A DNA stretch of 64,000 nucleotides from Ciona savignyi (GCA_000149265.1 CH003041.1:528204-592203); one strand, 5' to 3'. Positions 28,201 to 37,800 are shown, numbered from the stretch's first letter. Notes: generated from the sequence alone by a model not told the origin. Program-made: numbers and translations.

Positions 28201-29651
28201 CAAGTGATATTGGTTGTTATTAAAGCATTACACTAAGCTCTAGATCACATTTCTCTTGGATAGGAGTTGATATTAAAGACAAGTAATGTACAGATACACT
28301 AAACGGACATATTTAAGGTGTGTAATTGCATTATACTAACAACAGTAAATAAGTGGAAAAACTGATACTAAAGGAATTTATGTTATATTTATGGAGAAAA
28401 AGTCCTATAACATACAGTAGTTAAGTCTAAATTACTTTACGTGATCTAAAATTCATAGGCTAACATATTAAAGGTTCATAATAATTAACCAAAATGGTAG
28501 AAAAAACAGTTGAAACCTGATGCAATAAAAGTGGCAAGCTTTTATCGGTCACGTCTGAATTTATAGCTGCCTCCAATTCCTCCATCATAACTTGACCTTG
28601 GTTTTTCAGCGGCTGTGCGGTGCTCACTTGGAGGATTTTTTCGATTGTCATTTCTCGTTCACGGCGAAAATATTCAGGGCGCAGGGGTGGGGACACAGAA
28701 CTAGTATAAAAACAGTATATAGTAAAGAATCCTTTATATACATGTCGTTAAGACCGTCTGGGTTGTTTAATAATCTCTATACTGCCGTCTCTTGCAGTGC
28801 CTTTTCACTTCAATTTGGATTATTTATCATCCGCAAAAAGTACATTTTGGAGTTATATTTTTTAGAGCTTAATAAATTCTTAAATCTAACTGTTTAAATT
28901 ATGATGTAACAAAATGCAATAATAAGATCACCCTGGCATATATATTTTTAATAATAAAGGAATGTTCAGCTAAATAGCCTTTTCTACTTAATATCTATCA
29001 ATAATTACCATATAAGACATTTAGTTTATTTAGTATGATACCGGTACCGTCTCCAGGGCCAAAAATCCAACATTAAAAGAATATTACTCGCGTTACTTGC
29101 GCGGATTTTTAGCCTTGCGTTTTTGGTATCACCACTGGCCCTTATGGAAAGTACGTCAATTTTCGCCGAGATCTTGAGTGTACGTCCAAGAGTGCACACT
29201 TCAAGTGTGCACAAAATCTCCTTTTTATTACTATTTTGTAAAAATCTTAAACAAACATATTATTCTATCTTAAATCTATCGTGTCCATCAGCTAACATAT
29301 CATCTACGTAACAAAAAACGTACTGGTAGTAAATTACCCGAGGTCCAGAGGTAGGTTTACAGGTTTGTTGGAAATTATACGATGTTTATACTGCCAGCTC
29401 ACGAGCATGTGTGAAATTACCCAAGTGTGCAAAGACGCAGGGAAAAAAAACTCGAGTGTGCAGCTGCCGTACTTTCCATACTGCACCACTGGACAATCTC
29501 AGTTATAAGATACCCACCTCATTGGCCTAAAGTTTTTGCCATACATCATCTCCGCCTCTTCAATTTCATTTTTTAGTTCATAAATCTCCTTTGTGAGACA
29601 CAGTTCCGCTGCTTTGGTCTTTTCGCTCGAAGTTACTTTGAAATTCTCCAT
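1277..29651 (-). CDS. Large CCDC162/DUF4549-like coiled-coil protein, 37 exons, 3' end not seen
   Basis: Exons in transcript order: 29651-29518, 28700-28517, 28100-27877, 26977-26824, 25780-25621, 24900-24667, 24337-24172, 23315-23208, 22799-22683, 22218-22107, 21643-21555, 21430-21318, 20892-20765, 20133-19835, 19146-18981, 18422-18354, 17743-17627, 17012-16891, 16493-16388, 15866-15741, 14936-14734, 14212-14060, 13161-13068, 12832-12680, 11842-11691, 11478-11401, 10019-9858, 9172-9028, 8342-8193, 7087-6925, 6292-6133, 4923-4718, 4389-4304, 3587-3448, 2739-2632, 2092-1933, 1479-1277. Every junction keeps phase and gives about 1,814 codons without a stop. The start is the ATG at 29651 (MENFKVTSSE...). 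The last donor at 1277 shows that the transcript continues. No signal peptide or membrane segment is seen. The protein is rich in charged helices, with a proline/lysine/acidic linker (3448-3587). I recall this architecture from the uncharacterised CCDC162 family, whose N-terminus carries DUF4549; the molecular function is unknown. The weakest junctions are the exon 5 acceptor, the exon 14 donor/exon 15 acceptor and the exon 32 donor. The gene model is strong; the family name is moderately sure. Confidence 0.8.
1605..1840 (-). repeat. Second SINE-like family, longer copy with tRNA-like head
   Basis: Read on the minus strand, a head with a tRNA-like A box (TAGCTTAGCTGGTTGAACC) near 1830 leads to a tail containing GGAGTAACGGGCCTTCTATGG. 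The tail recurs at 2812-2872 in the same orientation. The tail sequence is unrelated to the main SINE of the window. Confidence 0.5.
2812..2872 (-). repeat. Second SINE-like family, tail fragment
   Basis: About 60 bases match the tail of the 1605-1840 element with about 10 substitutions, for example GGAGTAACGGTCCTTCAATGG. Only the 3' end is present. Confidence 0.55.
3230..3315 (-). repeat. tRNA-like decayed sequence
   Basis: On the minus strand a tRNA A-box form (TTGGCTCAGTGGTAATGTGG) is followed 35-40 bases later by a poor B box (GGAATTAAAACCAGCC). The acceptor stem does not pair convincingly, so this is a pseudo-tRNA or an old SINE head rather than a tRNA gene. Confidence 0.3.
3655..3938 (+). 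repeat. Main SINE, near full length, diverged
   Basis: A head with TCTGGTGGCTTAG and GATTCAATCTGGTCG, the body with GGCAAAGCACTTAAC and ATCACTGCAATAGCTC, and a tail ending AACATGAATATCC. It lies in an intron of the CCDC162-like gene. Confidence 0.85.
6409..6541 (-). repeat. Main SINE, internally deleted copy
   Basis: The tail (GATAGGATAGGATATT, AAAACCAAGGGGGTTAACAC) is joined directly to the tRNA-like head (CTAAAAGGCGAC...CCACCAGACTAA). The middle of about 170 bases is missing. Confidence 0.85.
7275..7460 (+). repeat. Diverged dispersed repeat (copy 1 of 2), with tRNA-like sequence upstream
   Basis: CCTAAATAACCTGG...TGTGTTACAG, then TTAGTTTGTTTAATGTCGAA and GACTGCAATGC resemble 12120-12245 in order. 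Just upstream (7127-7190) a B-box form GGTTCGATTTCC suggests a tRNA-headed element. Confidence 0.35.
7693..8113. repeat. Minisatellite, about 62 bp unit, 6-7 copies
   Basis: The unit contains AACAATCGATTTATAGTACC and TTTTTTTCAGAATTATCG, then AACATCCTTTTTT. Later units carry CATG in place of CATC. It lies in the intron between exons 29 and 30 and supplies many TTTTTTTCAG acceptor-like strings, though these lie on the + strand and cannot serve the minus-strand gene. Confidence 0.93.
8440..8608 (+). repeat. Main SINE, 5' truncated
   Basis: It starts near GTCCTTGGGCAAGGCACTTA and runs to the tail GGTTTTCCCAGTCAGGGAGG. The tRNA-like head is absent or unrecognisable. Confidence 0.8.
9545..9805 (+). 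repeat. Main SINE, old and heavily mutated copy
   Basis: Only islands remain: GCAAGGCACTTAG, AATTAAAGGAACAT, GACAGATGGGCGGAG. Their order and spacing fit the family. Confidence 0.55.
10625..10803 (+). repeat. Main SINE, 3' half deleted
   Basis: The tRNA-like head (AGTCTGGTGGTTAGTGC, GATTCGAAACTGGTC) and first body part are intact. After the GGGTTCTCCAAATTGA site it jumps to the tail TATCCTATCCTATC. Confidence 0.85.
11893..11946 (+). repeat. Main SINE, tail fragment
   Basis: Two copies of the CATTCACGGG tail motif are followed by GATAAAGATGAATATTC. Only the last 50 or so bases of the element are present. Confidence 0.6.
12120..12245 (+). repeat. Diverged dispersed repeat (copy 2 of 2)
   Basis: ACTAAATAACTTGTGTTACAG, ATAAGTTTGTTTAAAC and TCAGTGCAATAAG parallel the segment at 7365-7445. 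An alignment is needed to confirm homology. Confidence 0.35.
12510..12672. repeat. Short imperfect tandem array next to exon 24
   Basis: The unit ACCAAATAAGAGTCAGCAC with an ATAT-rich spacer recurs about five times. The array ends within 10 bases of the exon 24 donor at 12679. Confidence 0.75.
13068..13161 (-). CDS. Short internal exon of the CCDC162-like gene (exon 23)
   Basis: This 94-base exon contains no ATG and was found by phase. Exon 22 ends in phase 2 and exon 24 starts in phase 0, so a piece of 3n+1 bases was required. The segment is flanked by an acceptor (TTTTCAG) and a donor (GTAAAA) and reads 31 codons without a stop, including YIPPHLLLAVQELDENHLP and ending in NRESFLQ. It joins both neighbours in frame. 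The fit in length, phase and sites makes it very likely real. Confidence 0.8.
13828..13926 (+). repeat. Main SINE, 3' third
   Basis: It starts at CCCAACGGTGGGCGCAAGG and ends at AACATGAATGTCCTATCC. The 5' two thirds are missing. Confidence 0.8.
14280..14572 (+). repeat. Main SINE, full-length copy
   Basis: All parts are present: the head AGTATGGTGGTTAAGTGAG with B box GTGCGAAACTGG, the body, and the tail CACGTGGATAAACATGAATA. It lies in the intron before exon 22. Confidence 0.9.
15096..15773. repeat. Tandem duplication carrying the tail of exon 20
   Basis: Copy A (about 15096-15450) and copy B (about 15451-15773) are diverged direct repeats. Shared blocks include AAAATAAGATACCAA, TTAGCCAATTA, GAAAGTTGTAT and CAGCTTACATCATTTT. 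Copy B contains the last 31 or so bases of the true exon 20 and its donor. Copy A has a mutated version of the same exon tail and donor. Confidence 0.85.
17020..17272 (-). repeat. Main SINE, inverted copy with altered middle
   Basis: The tail (GGATAGGATAGAATACTC, AAAACCAAGGAGGTTAACAC) starts 8 bases after exon 18. The head (CTAAAAGGCGACGC...CCACCAGACTAAT) closes it. The central 60 bases are unlike the consensus. Confidence 0.8.
18133..18252. repeat. Two-copy direct repeat of about 60 bp
   Basis: TAATTCAATT...ACTATTGTT followed by TTCCCCATT/TCCCATT...CGCAATGTA occurs twice in tandem, in the intron between exons 16 and 17. Confidence 0.6.
18655..18790 (+). repeat. Main SINE, 5' half
   Basis: Decayed head with AGGTTGCAAGTTCGAAACTG and the start of the body, ending near CAGTGAATTAATGTG. 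The 3' half is absent. Confidence 0.7.
19195..19368 (-). repeat. Main SINE, head missing
   Basis: The tail (TTTATCCCTGTGAATGGG) and body (CCGTCGGGTTACCGCAGC) are well kept up to CCGTTAATCCGCTGGG, where it stops. Confidence 0.85.
20395..20622 (+). repeat. Main SINE, tail missing
   Basis: The best tRNA-like head of the + copies (AGTCTAGTGGTTAAGTGCAT, GCAGGTTCGAAAC) and most of the body. It breaks off at CTGACGATTGCCCT. Confidence 0.9.
21900..22025 (+). repeat. Main SINE, decayed middle fragment
   Basis: Islands ACATTGCTTGAACCCAGTAA and CTGCAATAGCTCAGG remain in the right order. Confidence 0.5.
22245..22490 (+). repeat. Main SINE, old copy
   Basis: TGTCCTTGGGAAAGGCATTT, ACAACACACTGCAGTAA and TGATGATAGCATGTGTGAT mark a diverged, nearly full-length copy. 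Confidence 0.65.
23349..23650 (-). repeat. Main SINE, full-length copy
   Basis: It runs from the tail (GATAGGTTAGAATAGGAC) through the body to the head ending AACCACTAGACAAATCTG. It lies just upstream of exon 8. Confidence 0.9.
24928..25212 (+). repeat. Main SINE, next to exon 6
   Basis: The head is mutated (GATTTAGTGCGACATC) but the body and tail (GGTGATCTGACGATTGC, AATATCCAATCCTATCC) are well kept. It begins about 28 bases from the exon 6 acceptor, so it may overlap the branch-point region. Confidence 0.85.
25410..25568 (+). repeat. Main SINE, decayed 3' half
   Basis: It contains GGCAGTAGCCCCGGTAATTT and TTTCCCATTCACATGGATAA. The 5' half is missing. Confidence 0.65.
25812..26108 (-). repeat. 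Main SINE, full-length and well-preserved copy
   Basis: A good reference copy: tail TAGGATAGGATAGGATAG with a repeated GGATA motif, GATCACCTCGCGCCCATCG, ACCAGTTTCGAACCTGC in the tRNA-like head, and AACCGGCCGGAC at the 5' end. It lies 32 bases upstream of exon 5. Confidence 0.93.
26520..26553 (+). repeat. Main SINE, tail remnant
   Basis: CATAAACATAAATATCC followed by TATCCTATCCC is all that remains. Confidence 0.45.
27127..27144. repeat. CA microsatellite
   Basis: A short CACACA run in the intron before exon 4. A similar run is at 55969-55982. Confidence 0.7.
29037..29491. mobile_element. Fold-back / MITE-like element with nested inverted repeats
   Basis: Outer pair: CACTGGCCCTTATGGAAAG (from 29133) and its inverted partner ending at 29491. 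They share ATGGAAAGTACG exactly, and the right end reads CAGTGGTGCAG from outside, a form common in hAT-type ends. Next to it, a smaller hairpin pairs GATACC..CCAAAAATCC (29037-29068) with GGATTTTTAGCC..GGTATC (29103-29130). Inside is a 21-base palindrome at 29192-29212. No clear target duplication is visible. It lies in intron 1 of the CCDC162-like gene. Confidence 0.6.
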
Positions 29652-29861
29652 TTTTGAATCACATTTAAACTCTTTGCTCCTAAAAAACATTAGGTTTCTT
29701 TACAAAAGGAGGCCTACTGCTATAAATGTGTAAATTATTACCCTAGTACCGGTATATATATATATAAATATATGTAAAGTGCAATAATTTGTAAAAGTCA
29801 AATACACAAATTTTGGTACTTTCTTGGGGACTCAATCAAACCTAAAAAAACATTAGTTTTG

Positions 29862-29990
29862 GTTAGTTCAACCCATTAATCTACTGGGTTTATGGGATGT
29901 CTGCTAAGTGCCTCTCGCAAGGTTACAACGGACTACCAAGCGATCAATACAGTTTGGCTGGAAAGCTAACACTAACCGACCAATCAGAAT
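29862..29990 (-). repeat. Main SINE, 5' half, decayed
   Basis: TTCAACCCATTAATCTACTG, ATGTCTGCTAAGTGCCT and GGCTGGAAAGC...ACCGACCAATC fit the 5' half of the family. It lies upstream of gene 1. Confidence 0.7.
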
Positions 29991-30171
29991 GGTAAGGAAC
30001 CTAAATTTTGTTACAATACTAAGGGTGTTTAATTTATTGTGTACACAGCAGACTTGATTGCAACAAAAGTGCATGTGCATTTACAAAATTGAACTAATAT
30101 AAAGTTTAAAATAATAGCAACCAAATAATTCTGTAAATGCCAAAAGTTCGTTAATTGGCTTAGGTTACAAT

Positions 30172-30416
30172 AATCCGACTTTAACTGAAGGGTTGGAGTT
30201 TCGAAACTGGTAACTAGCTAGCCGGTTGTGTCCATGGGCAAGGCTCTTATCAGACAATGCCTGAACACAACGGATTAATAGGTTCTACTAAATTAAAGGA
30301 ACGTGTGATTCATACACAACACACTGCAATAGCTTTAGTAACTTGCCCGTGTGACAACCCCCATGGTTTTCCCATTCACACGGATAAACATGAATATCCT
30401 ATCCAATCCATATCCT
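30172..30416 (+). repeat. Main SINE, nearly full length
   Basis: Mutated head with GTTTCGAAACTGGTAAC, then body and tail ACACGGATAAACATGAATAT. It lies in the spacer between the CCDC162-like and SLC6 genes. Confidence 0.85.
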
Positions 30417-31049
30417 AATAGACCAAATACTTATAAAGAAATTTCAAAAACATACATTGTTTTAATAACAAAAATACATACATACTTTCTTAGTGAGCAT
30501 AATATGGTGGGTGGACCACAGTTAAAAATAACTGTCTAATAATTTATGTTACAGTTAACCTAGCATTCAACAGACCTAATGCAAATCGGCTAATTCTATC
30601 ATAGCTTTTTTTTCTACCCTTACCTACGGTATTTGTCCTTCAGTGTAGCGAATCCCAAGAGCTCTTCTTAAACTATTTTAAGAAGTCCGTTCGGCAAGTC
30701 CTAAAGTGCCAGGCGCAGCCCTTCTCATTCTTGAAGTGCGTTGGTAAACTTAGCTTCATTGGTTGCGCCAGGATACAAAGTTGCCGGAAGTAAACCAAGG
30801 ATTTTCCCATGAACCCAGTGACCTTTTGCTATCTCTATTAAATAGGCTTTATCTTTTAGAATTTGTAATGACTGTGATTACATTAGGAAAATTAAGCTTC
30901 TAATTAAAAATTACTGTTATTTTTTTTATTTAACACAATTTTACCTAGGCCCAATATTTATTTTAAAAATAATATGCTTTCGCATTGACTGCAAACGATA
31001 CCCGCTCGGTCATGTCTATCACCGCTTTACAAGAGAGTCGGCAATCTGC

Positions 31050-31165
31050 ATTGAGCTGAAAGGTTGAATGTTTAAAACCAGTAGCTGGTTGGATGGCAGT
31101 CTTTCTTATTTAAGGCACTTGATAATTATCCTCGGAATCAAGTGGATTAAAGGGTTTTATGTAAT
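31050..31165 (+). repeat. Possible very old main SINE fragment
   Basis: GAGCTGAAAGGTTGAATG, AAGGCACTTGATAATTATC and AAGTGGATTAAAGGGTTTTA are in the right order but poorly matched. Confidence 0.35.
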
Positions 31166-31830
31166 ATAACCGAATGAATGACGTAATTAAACAGTCTAAA
31201 AACACTCTCGAATAGCATATACCATATTATCCTGTATTGTAAAAGTCTACCATATGTTGTCACACTTTAGTATTTAAGTTATTCTATACATGGTAAAGTT
31301 GCAACAACTGGTAAAATGTGTGGAACATATGCAGCCTATAATTTGTACAGTTATTTATATTGGAAAGCAATTTATTTGTATTACTCGAAAGTTTTCAATC
31401 CAAAACTACTGGATCCTTTCCAAATATTTGACAACATGGTTAATTAATATATTACGAAAAGTACTTTTGGTCCATTTAAGTAAGCGCAATCTTAGAACAT
31501 TTTTCGGAACAAAAGCAACGTTATGGCACATGCAATTTTGAAAAATGTTTAAACGGAACTTTTTTGTTCGCAGATACTTTTTAAGTGGTCGCGTCACAGG
31601 ATGTAATTTGTCAATAACCTAGGCAGTACACTGCACATTAGAACATAATCTATACAGTATTTTACGCTAGGATTGCATATGAATTTAGTCATATGACTAA
31701 AAGTTGGTCATACTTGAGGAGAAGCAAGTTAAAGGCTCATTTTTTGCAAAATTCTTTTTTTTAAATAGGTGTTTTAATAAAATCTACATATTCCATATAG
31801 TAAATGCAAAATTTCCAAATAAACAATAGT

Positions 31831-34800
31831 TTAGACAAATGACGATTTCTCCATATTATCATCCAAAGAATTGATTGAATATATTTCTTTTTCGTCTACA
31901 TCTTTTTTACGTCTCTCCGGAATTACCCTTCGAAGCTGCACGAAAAGTTTTAATTACAACAATGATTTTAAACAAAACTAGTATTCTTACCTCTGCAAAT
32001 GATTTACCGGATTTGATTTTGATGTAAACGGCGTAACCCGGTATGAATATTACAGAGCTAAGGCTCAGTAAATGCCCCACAACTTGCGCCCAATCTGGGA
32101 ACAAGTAATTGCCGATTTTCAGCGGGCGGAATCCGGCAAAATAATAACCCGTTATAGCCTGCGAAGAAAAATATATAAAAACCGCCATATAAAACTGGTT
32201 ACACAAATAGCCTTATAAAGAGAGATATGCTGCCTAAAATAGAATATTCATCTTTATCCCCGTGAATGGAAAAACCAATCACACGGGCAATCGTCAGATC
32301 ACCTCGCGACCAGCGTCGGGTTACTGGAGCTATTGCAGTGTGTTGTGTATGATAGACATGTTCCTTCAATTTGATAGAACCCATTAATCCGCTGGGTTCA
32401 GGCAATGTCCGTAAAGTGCCTTGCCCAATGACACAACCGACTAGCTAGCGACCAGTTTCGCACCTGCAACCTTTCGATTGAAAGGCGACGCACTTAACCG
32501 CTAGACCAACCGGTCGGACCAACCTTGTGGCGACAGAGGGTGAACTGAAAACGTAATAAATAAGTACACATACTTATTACAAAAAGTAATAATAAAAAAA
32601 AAATAAGTCATTTATATAAAATCACACTTAAATTGGTCTTGGTAAAGGTCGACCAAAACCCTGTTTGGATTTGATCCCGTATTTGACCCCTACAATATAT
32701 ACTTGTAAACCTCCTGCAGTTTATCCAACGTATATTTTTGTTAAAATCCACTTACTAAGCACAAAACTGGACTGATATACTTCAAGCAAATGGTTAACCA
32801 CAATCGTCCTTTAACTGATCCGATCATGTTCTTGTATTCCTCAAAGTGCAAGTCAAGTCCATACACCCAGGTAATGGCCACAACTTCGCAAGCCCCAATA
32901 AGGAAAATACACCACCCGGCGACTGCATAATTGTTATAGATCTCGAAGAAATATATCCCGCCCTGTTAAAGAAAGACACACGGGATTAATATGTCTGCGA
33001 CACTATCATTAAAATATTCATCTTACCTCGGAAACCATCAGTACTCCAATCAATGATGTACAGAGACAGATGATTGCTGTGATTATTTCTCGGTGCCACC
33101 GTATTGACCGAATACGCGCAGAAGAATCAATAAAGAAGTTCACCGAACACTCGACCATGACGAACTGTTTTGGTACAAAAAGCAATTTTAACACATTGTT
33201 ATCCTGGAAAAGAGCACACGATTCTTTGTGGCCGTATATCCACCCTTCCCTAACTTAAGCAGAGACCGTTTTAAAGCAAAATAGCTATTTGTAGTGTACA
33301 GATCTAGCCCTTATGACAACATCTTGGCAAATTGAACAAGCGTTTTTAAAAGACACCTTACTTACATTATAGTATATAATTTCATCTACATGATAGACTG
33401 TTAGAGTAAAACGTAGTTACCTGAGAATCAAAGCCAAGTAAAAGCAAAGTAATGAAAAAGATGACACTCCAAACTTGAGGAAAGGGCAACAGAGAGATGC
33501 TTTGAGGGAATGCAATGAAAACTAATCCAGGACCGGAAGCTGCAACTTCTTGAACAGTTGTATTCTGTTGGTAATTAGACAGTTAAATGCACATATTAGT
33601 AAGTTAAACAAGGAGCGTGGCAAATGCTAAAATGTTTACCAATTGTTTTGCCATGAAACCCAGTGATGAGAAAACGGCAAATCCGCTCACGAAACTCGAT
33701 AAGCTGTTAATAACGCCGATTATAATAGAGTCCCTGAAGAAAAAACAGAAATATTGTAAGAAGCCCTTACAGTGCAAAATAACGTATACACTTTTAACAT
33801 CTTTAATATTGAAAGAAACCCTTAAAGTGAAAAATAACGTATACACTTTTAACATCTTTAATATTGTTAAGTGCAGAATAACGTATGCACTTTTAACATC
33901 ATTATCAGCAAAATTTAATGCCTATTGTACCTGAAAAAGTTATGATGATATTTGTTATAACTTCCCAGAAGAACCAAAGAAGCGAGTCCAATACCAGTGG
34001 AGTAACACACCTGAGTTGCAGCGCTCACCCAGACCTATAATCGGCATGTTTTAATAAAATTATTTATCTTACATAAGCTCAGTGACTTTACCCCGACGTT
34101 TGCCAGTTTTGAAAGGTCTGGAACAAGGTAGAAATATATGCCCTGTGCAGCGCCGTCTAGTGTGCACCCACGTACCACCACAACCAGGATGAGAAGGATG
34201 GGAAGGGTTGCAGTGACGTATACAACCTGTAGAGATGAGACGTTACAAGATAAGAATCGTGGATCGCATTAAAGTAAAACATCGTAAGTTTACTGTCGTG
34301 TGAATGTTTATAGACCTGTGTGACACGTAATGTGGAAGACGTGTTACATACTATCACATTGATCTAAGGTCGCTAATGCTATTTTTTTTCTTATTTTATT
34401 ACATTAACAATGCACAAGCATAGCCTACACCACATTTGAAAAAATAACATAATAGGTTTATTTAATCGCCAAATTCAGTTAGGCATAAAAAAACGGTCTA
34501 GAATACGATGAACATGTATCGTCGTGTATATCTATCGGTGCCACCATGGACACTCATATGCATGTTTCGGTATCAAAACTAGTTGCCATTAACCTCGCTC
34601 AATGTTTATAATGAAATAAATGTAAACACTAGTTCGCATGAATTACCTTGCTCGACCACTTTATTCCCTTGAAAGTGGCCAAATAAATTCCCACCCACAA
34701 GAGTAAGATATTGACGAGAAGGTCGGTTCGTATGTTTCCGATCTCGTGGATTCCACTGGACATTCCCAACACTTCGTTCCTATGTTCGAGTGACCATTAG

Positions 34801-37800
34801 ATTTAGAACGAAATTAAATCCTTCTGCACGGATATTACAAAGAAAAAAACGGATAATAAACTAATGGGATGAGGTAAAACTTACGTCTTCGAGTGACAAT
34901 TAGATTTAGAACGAAATTAAATCCCTCTGCACGGATATTACAAAGGAAAAAACGGATAATTAACTAAAGGGGTGAGGTAAAACTTACGTCTTCAAGTGAC
35001 GATTAGATTCAGAACGAAATTAAATTATTGCTGCACGGATATTCCAAAGAAATAAAACGGATAATTGGCTAATGGGTTGAGATAAAACTTACGTCCAGAA
35101 TTGCTCTGCTGCTGAGACGGCGGTAGTGTTTTGCGACAACGACAAGTTTTGTTGCATATCTAGTTGAACGCAGTTTTCCGTGTTCCAGCTGTTGCCGCAA
35201 ACCGACCAGGGGAGCGGCGACGAAAAACTTGACACCATGTACTTTGTGATCCAAGAAAGAATCACAATGTAAAACACATTTGAGTGGAACACGCACACCA
35301 CTCCAGCGAATGCAACCCCTAGTGCAAATAATAATGAATTTCAGCGTGATGACACAAAGATAAATTGGGGTGGTTACAGTCAGAATCATTTATCTTACAT
35401 TTTTATTAGAGATAGAAGATTAGTTTGTATTTCGAAATATAAATGCAATCTAAAATAAAACTTAGATTAGTAGTATACTATACAGCATCGTAATATACGA
35501 TACAGCATCTCTATATTGTTATACTGTTGTTCATTATCGTATTACACATCCGTTGTGCTATACTATATGTTAATACATCCGCAGTTCTACAGCGAATCTC
35601 ATTACGTTGATAGTCATTTGTCATTTAATTAGAAATTTCTACCGTTATAACATCTCACAACATTCGTTGATATATTGTTACTCGTGTACTAATTAAACAT
35701 CCGCGTTTCTTATTACATTTTATATTAAGCAAGAATTCATAACAAAAGTGATATCCAAGTCACTCACAAGTAACATACGAAATGCCCTTTCTCTAAATAC
35801 GCCAGTGGGAATATATTTCCCAACACACAATTTTTAATAAATAGTTTGGTAGCTTAATAAGCATGGCAGAATAGTGTTACATCGTTTGTGCGCCTACATT
35901 GCGCGTTAATTACCGTGTGATTGCTTCGTGACCAATGCTGAAATTAATTACATGTCGCTGTTGACCGTCCCCACCCAACACCGTTAATGTCTACCCCCAA
36001 TTTTTAATATATTACGGTTAGAGTAAAATAATTTTGGTTAGTTGTGTTAAATGGATTTTTTTACTGCTACCCCCAATACAAGCATTTTATACAAAACCTT
36101 GAGAGCTCATTGCAGGTTATCAAGAGCGTCTATAAGTATAACGGCGGGAGATCGCGGAGGGATCTGTAGTGTTGCAGTGAATTTTTATTAAAGTTTTTAT
36201 GGACGATTAATTTTTATTTTTACCAAACTCACTAATGTGTATTAGGAGAATATTTTAATTATTTTTAACACCGTTCGAGGTATTTTGCGACAGTGGTGCA
36301 ACAACCGAAGCCACAAGAAGATGTGGCTTTTTCGTTCAGCCTTTAGAACAAAACAGAATTTTAAATTGAAGATACAGACGCGCACCTATACAACTGTTTA
36401 TACGAACATTAAAAGAACGAGCTACCGCTGTCGCGTTTTCGATAGCAACAACGAGAAATCTTGGGTAAGAGCTGCTTTATTGCACACAAGCCATCGGTGA
36501 AAAAGAACAAGTTTTGTAACAGCCTGGAAATCTGGAAAAGGGTTTACCCAAACAAAACCGAAATCACGAAACGAATCGAAGTATTTCAGGTTTCAGGTAT
36601 CTAATAAGAAACCGTAAAAAGCAAAAAGAAATTTGTGGAATCAGAAAACCGAGATAAGTTGCAAAGGGACCTTCAACAAATAAAAAGGTGTAGCAATTCT
36701 AGGGTTTTTGTATAAGACCTGCAGTTTGTGCCCAATCTTGTATTCGTTAAAACCGCAGCATGATGCGACCGCTTACTGGTACATCCTAAGTACGACTGCC
36801 AAAAAAGCTATACAATTAACACACGTATGTACGATTGTATGATGCAAAGGCGCGAACACGTGATAACACTAATTAGTTCACGCTAAATAGGAAGCAAGGC
36901 GAACGCTAACAATTACAGGCACAACCAATGAACTGCACTGTTACAAAGATCTATAGATAAAGCAACAATTATCAGTGTGACATTTAATTGAATGACCATC
37001 TATGTATTTGGCTGTACCTTCCCTATAATCTTTTTGACTATTATTATTTAATTTCGTAGGAGAAAATAAAAGCATTACTCTTGGAGTGACTGTTTGGTAA
37101 ACAACGGTTTAGCCAGCGGAAGCAAACTGTGAGATCATGTTACCGCTGTGGAAGACATGCTCGTGTGTGAATCCAAATCTCGTGGTAATGCTGTGTTGAA
37201 GAAATATGAAACCTTTCTGAGTAGATTGTCCGGGCCTAAATGACAACACGAAAAAAACACAGCTATCCCCGCCCACGAATTTATGATAGCATGGATCAAG
37301 TTTTTGGGTGTTCGTACTTTTTACCTACTATCGGGATATTGGCAGGTCCCTGTCGCCATGGTGTTAAGTAGAAAACTGCGTTCACTTGCCATAAAGGCCT
37401 TTTTCACTTTAACGTTATGCCACTCGGTTTGACTATAACGCCTCTTCTTCATTTTAACACCCAATGCGAATTGTTTTAAAAGGTATTGAATGGATTAAAC
37501 CATTTAAATGGGCGGTTTTTAACGAAATGGCAAAGTTTCCTGGACAGAAACATATCAAAAGTGTTTGGTTGCGATCAAATCATTTTTTGTGACGTTCCTA
37601 CAAGTACGTGAACACCACGGCGCCTTTTAGTTAGTTCTATCAGTTCATCTATGTTTAGGCTTCCTTTGTTTATGTGTAGCGTTTTACCACAAGTAACGTG
37701 GATACGTCGCGTGGCATCTTTAAATGTTCACAGCGCGCGTGCACAAACCTTCGCAGAAAGTCTAAGGCCACAGATGCCGTATAACCAATTTATAGATCTC

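Larger units (their letters stand above)
26824..29651 (-). other. N-terminal exons 1-4 of the CCDC162-like gene (DUF4549-type region)
   Basis: These four exons encode about the first 232 residues. Exon 1 is a helical, glutamate-rich segment ending in GKNFRPM. Exon 2 contains PEYFRREREM followed by a leucine-rich helix ending SLPLLLHQ. Exon 3 begins FYLDRIQC and holds a tryptophan/arginine-rich helix (HMLRWCRFCEHT) and a long basic-acidic helix. Exon 4 contains DDVVIFLRWLITHLHS. From memory, this matches the conserved head of CCDC162-type proteins annotated as DUF4549, and it is the part that most supports the family call. An AG preceded by pyrimidines 30-40 bases upstream of the ATG (near 29682) could be an ordinary 5' UTR acceptor or a spliced-leader acceptor. 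Confidence 0.6.
29652..31830. other. Spacer between the CCDC162-like start and the SLC6 stop
   Basis: It holds the SINE copies listed separately and a short AT run (29752-29770). No additional exon was recognised. It should contain the promoter of the CCDC162-like gene and the 3' UTR of the SLC6 gene. An ATTAAA form on the minus strand near 31771-31776 is a candidate poly(A) signal about 60 bases past the SLC6 stop. Confidence 0.5.
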
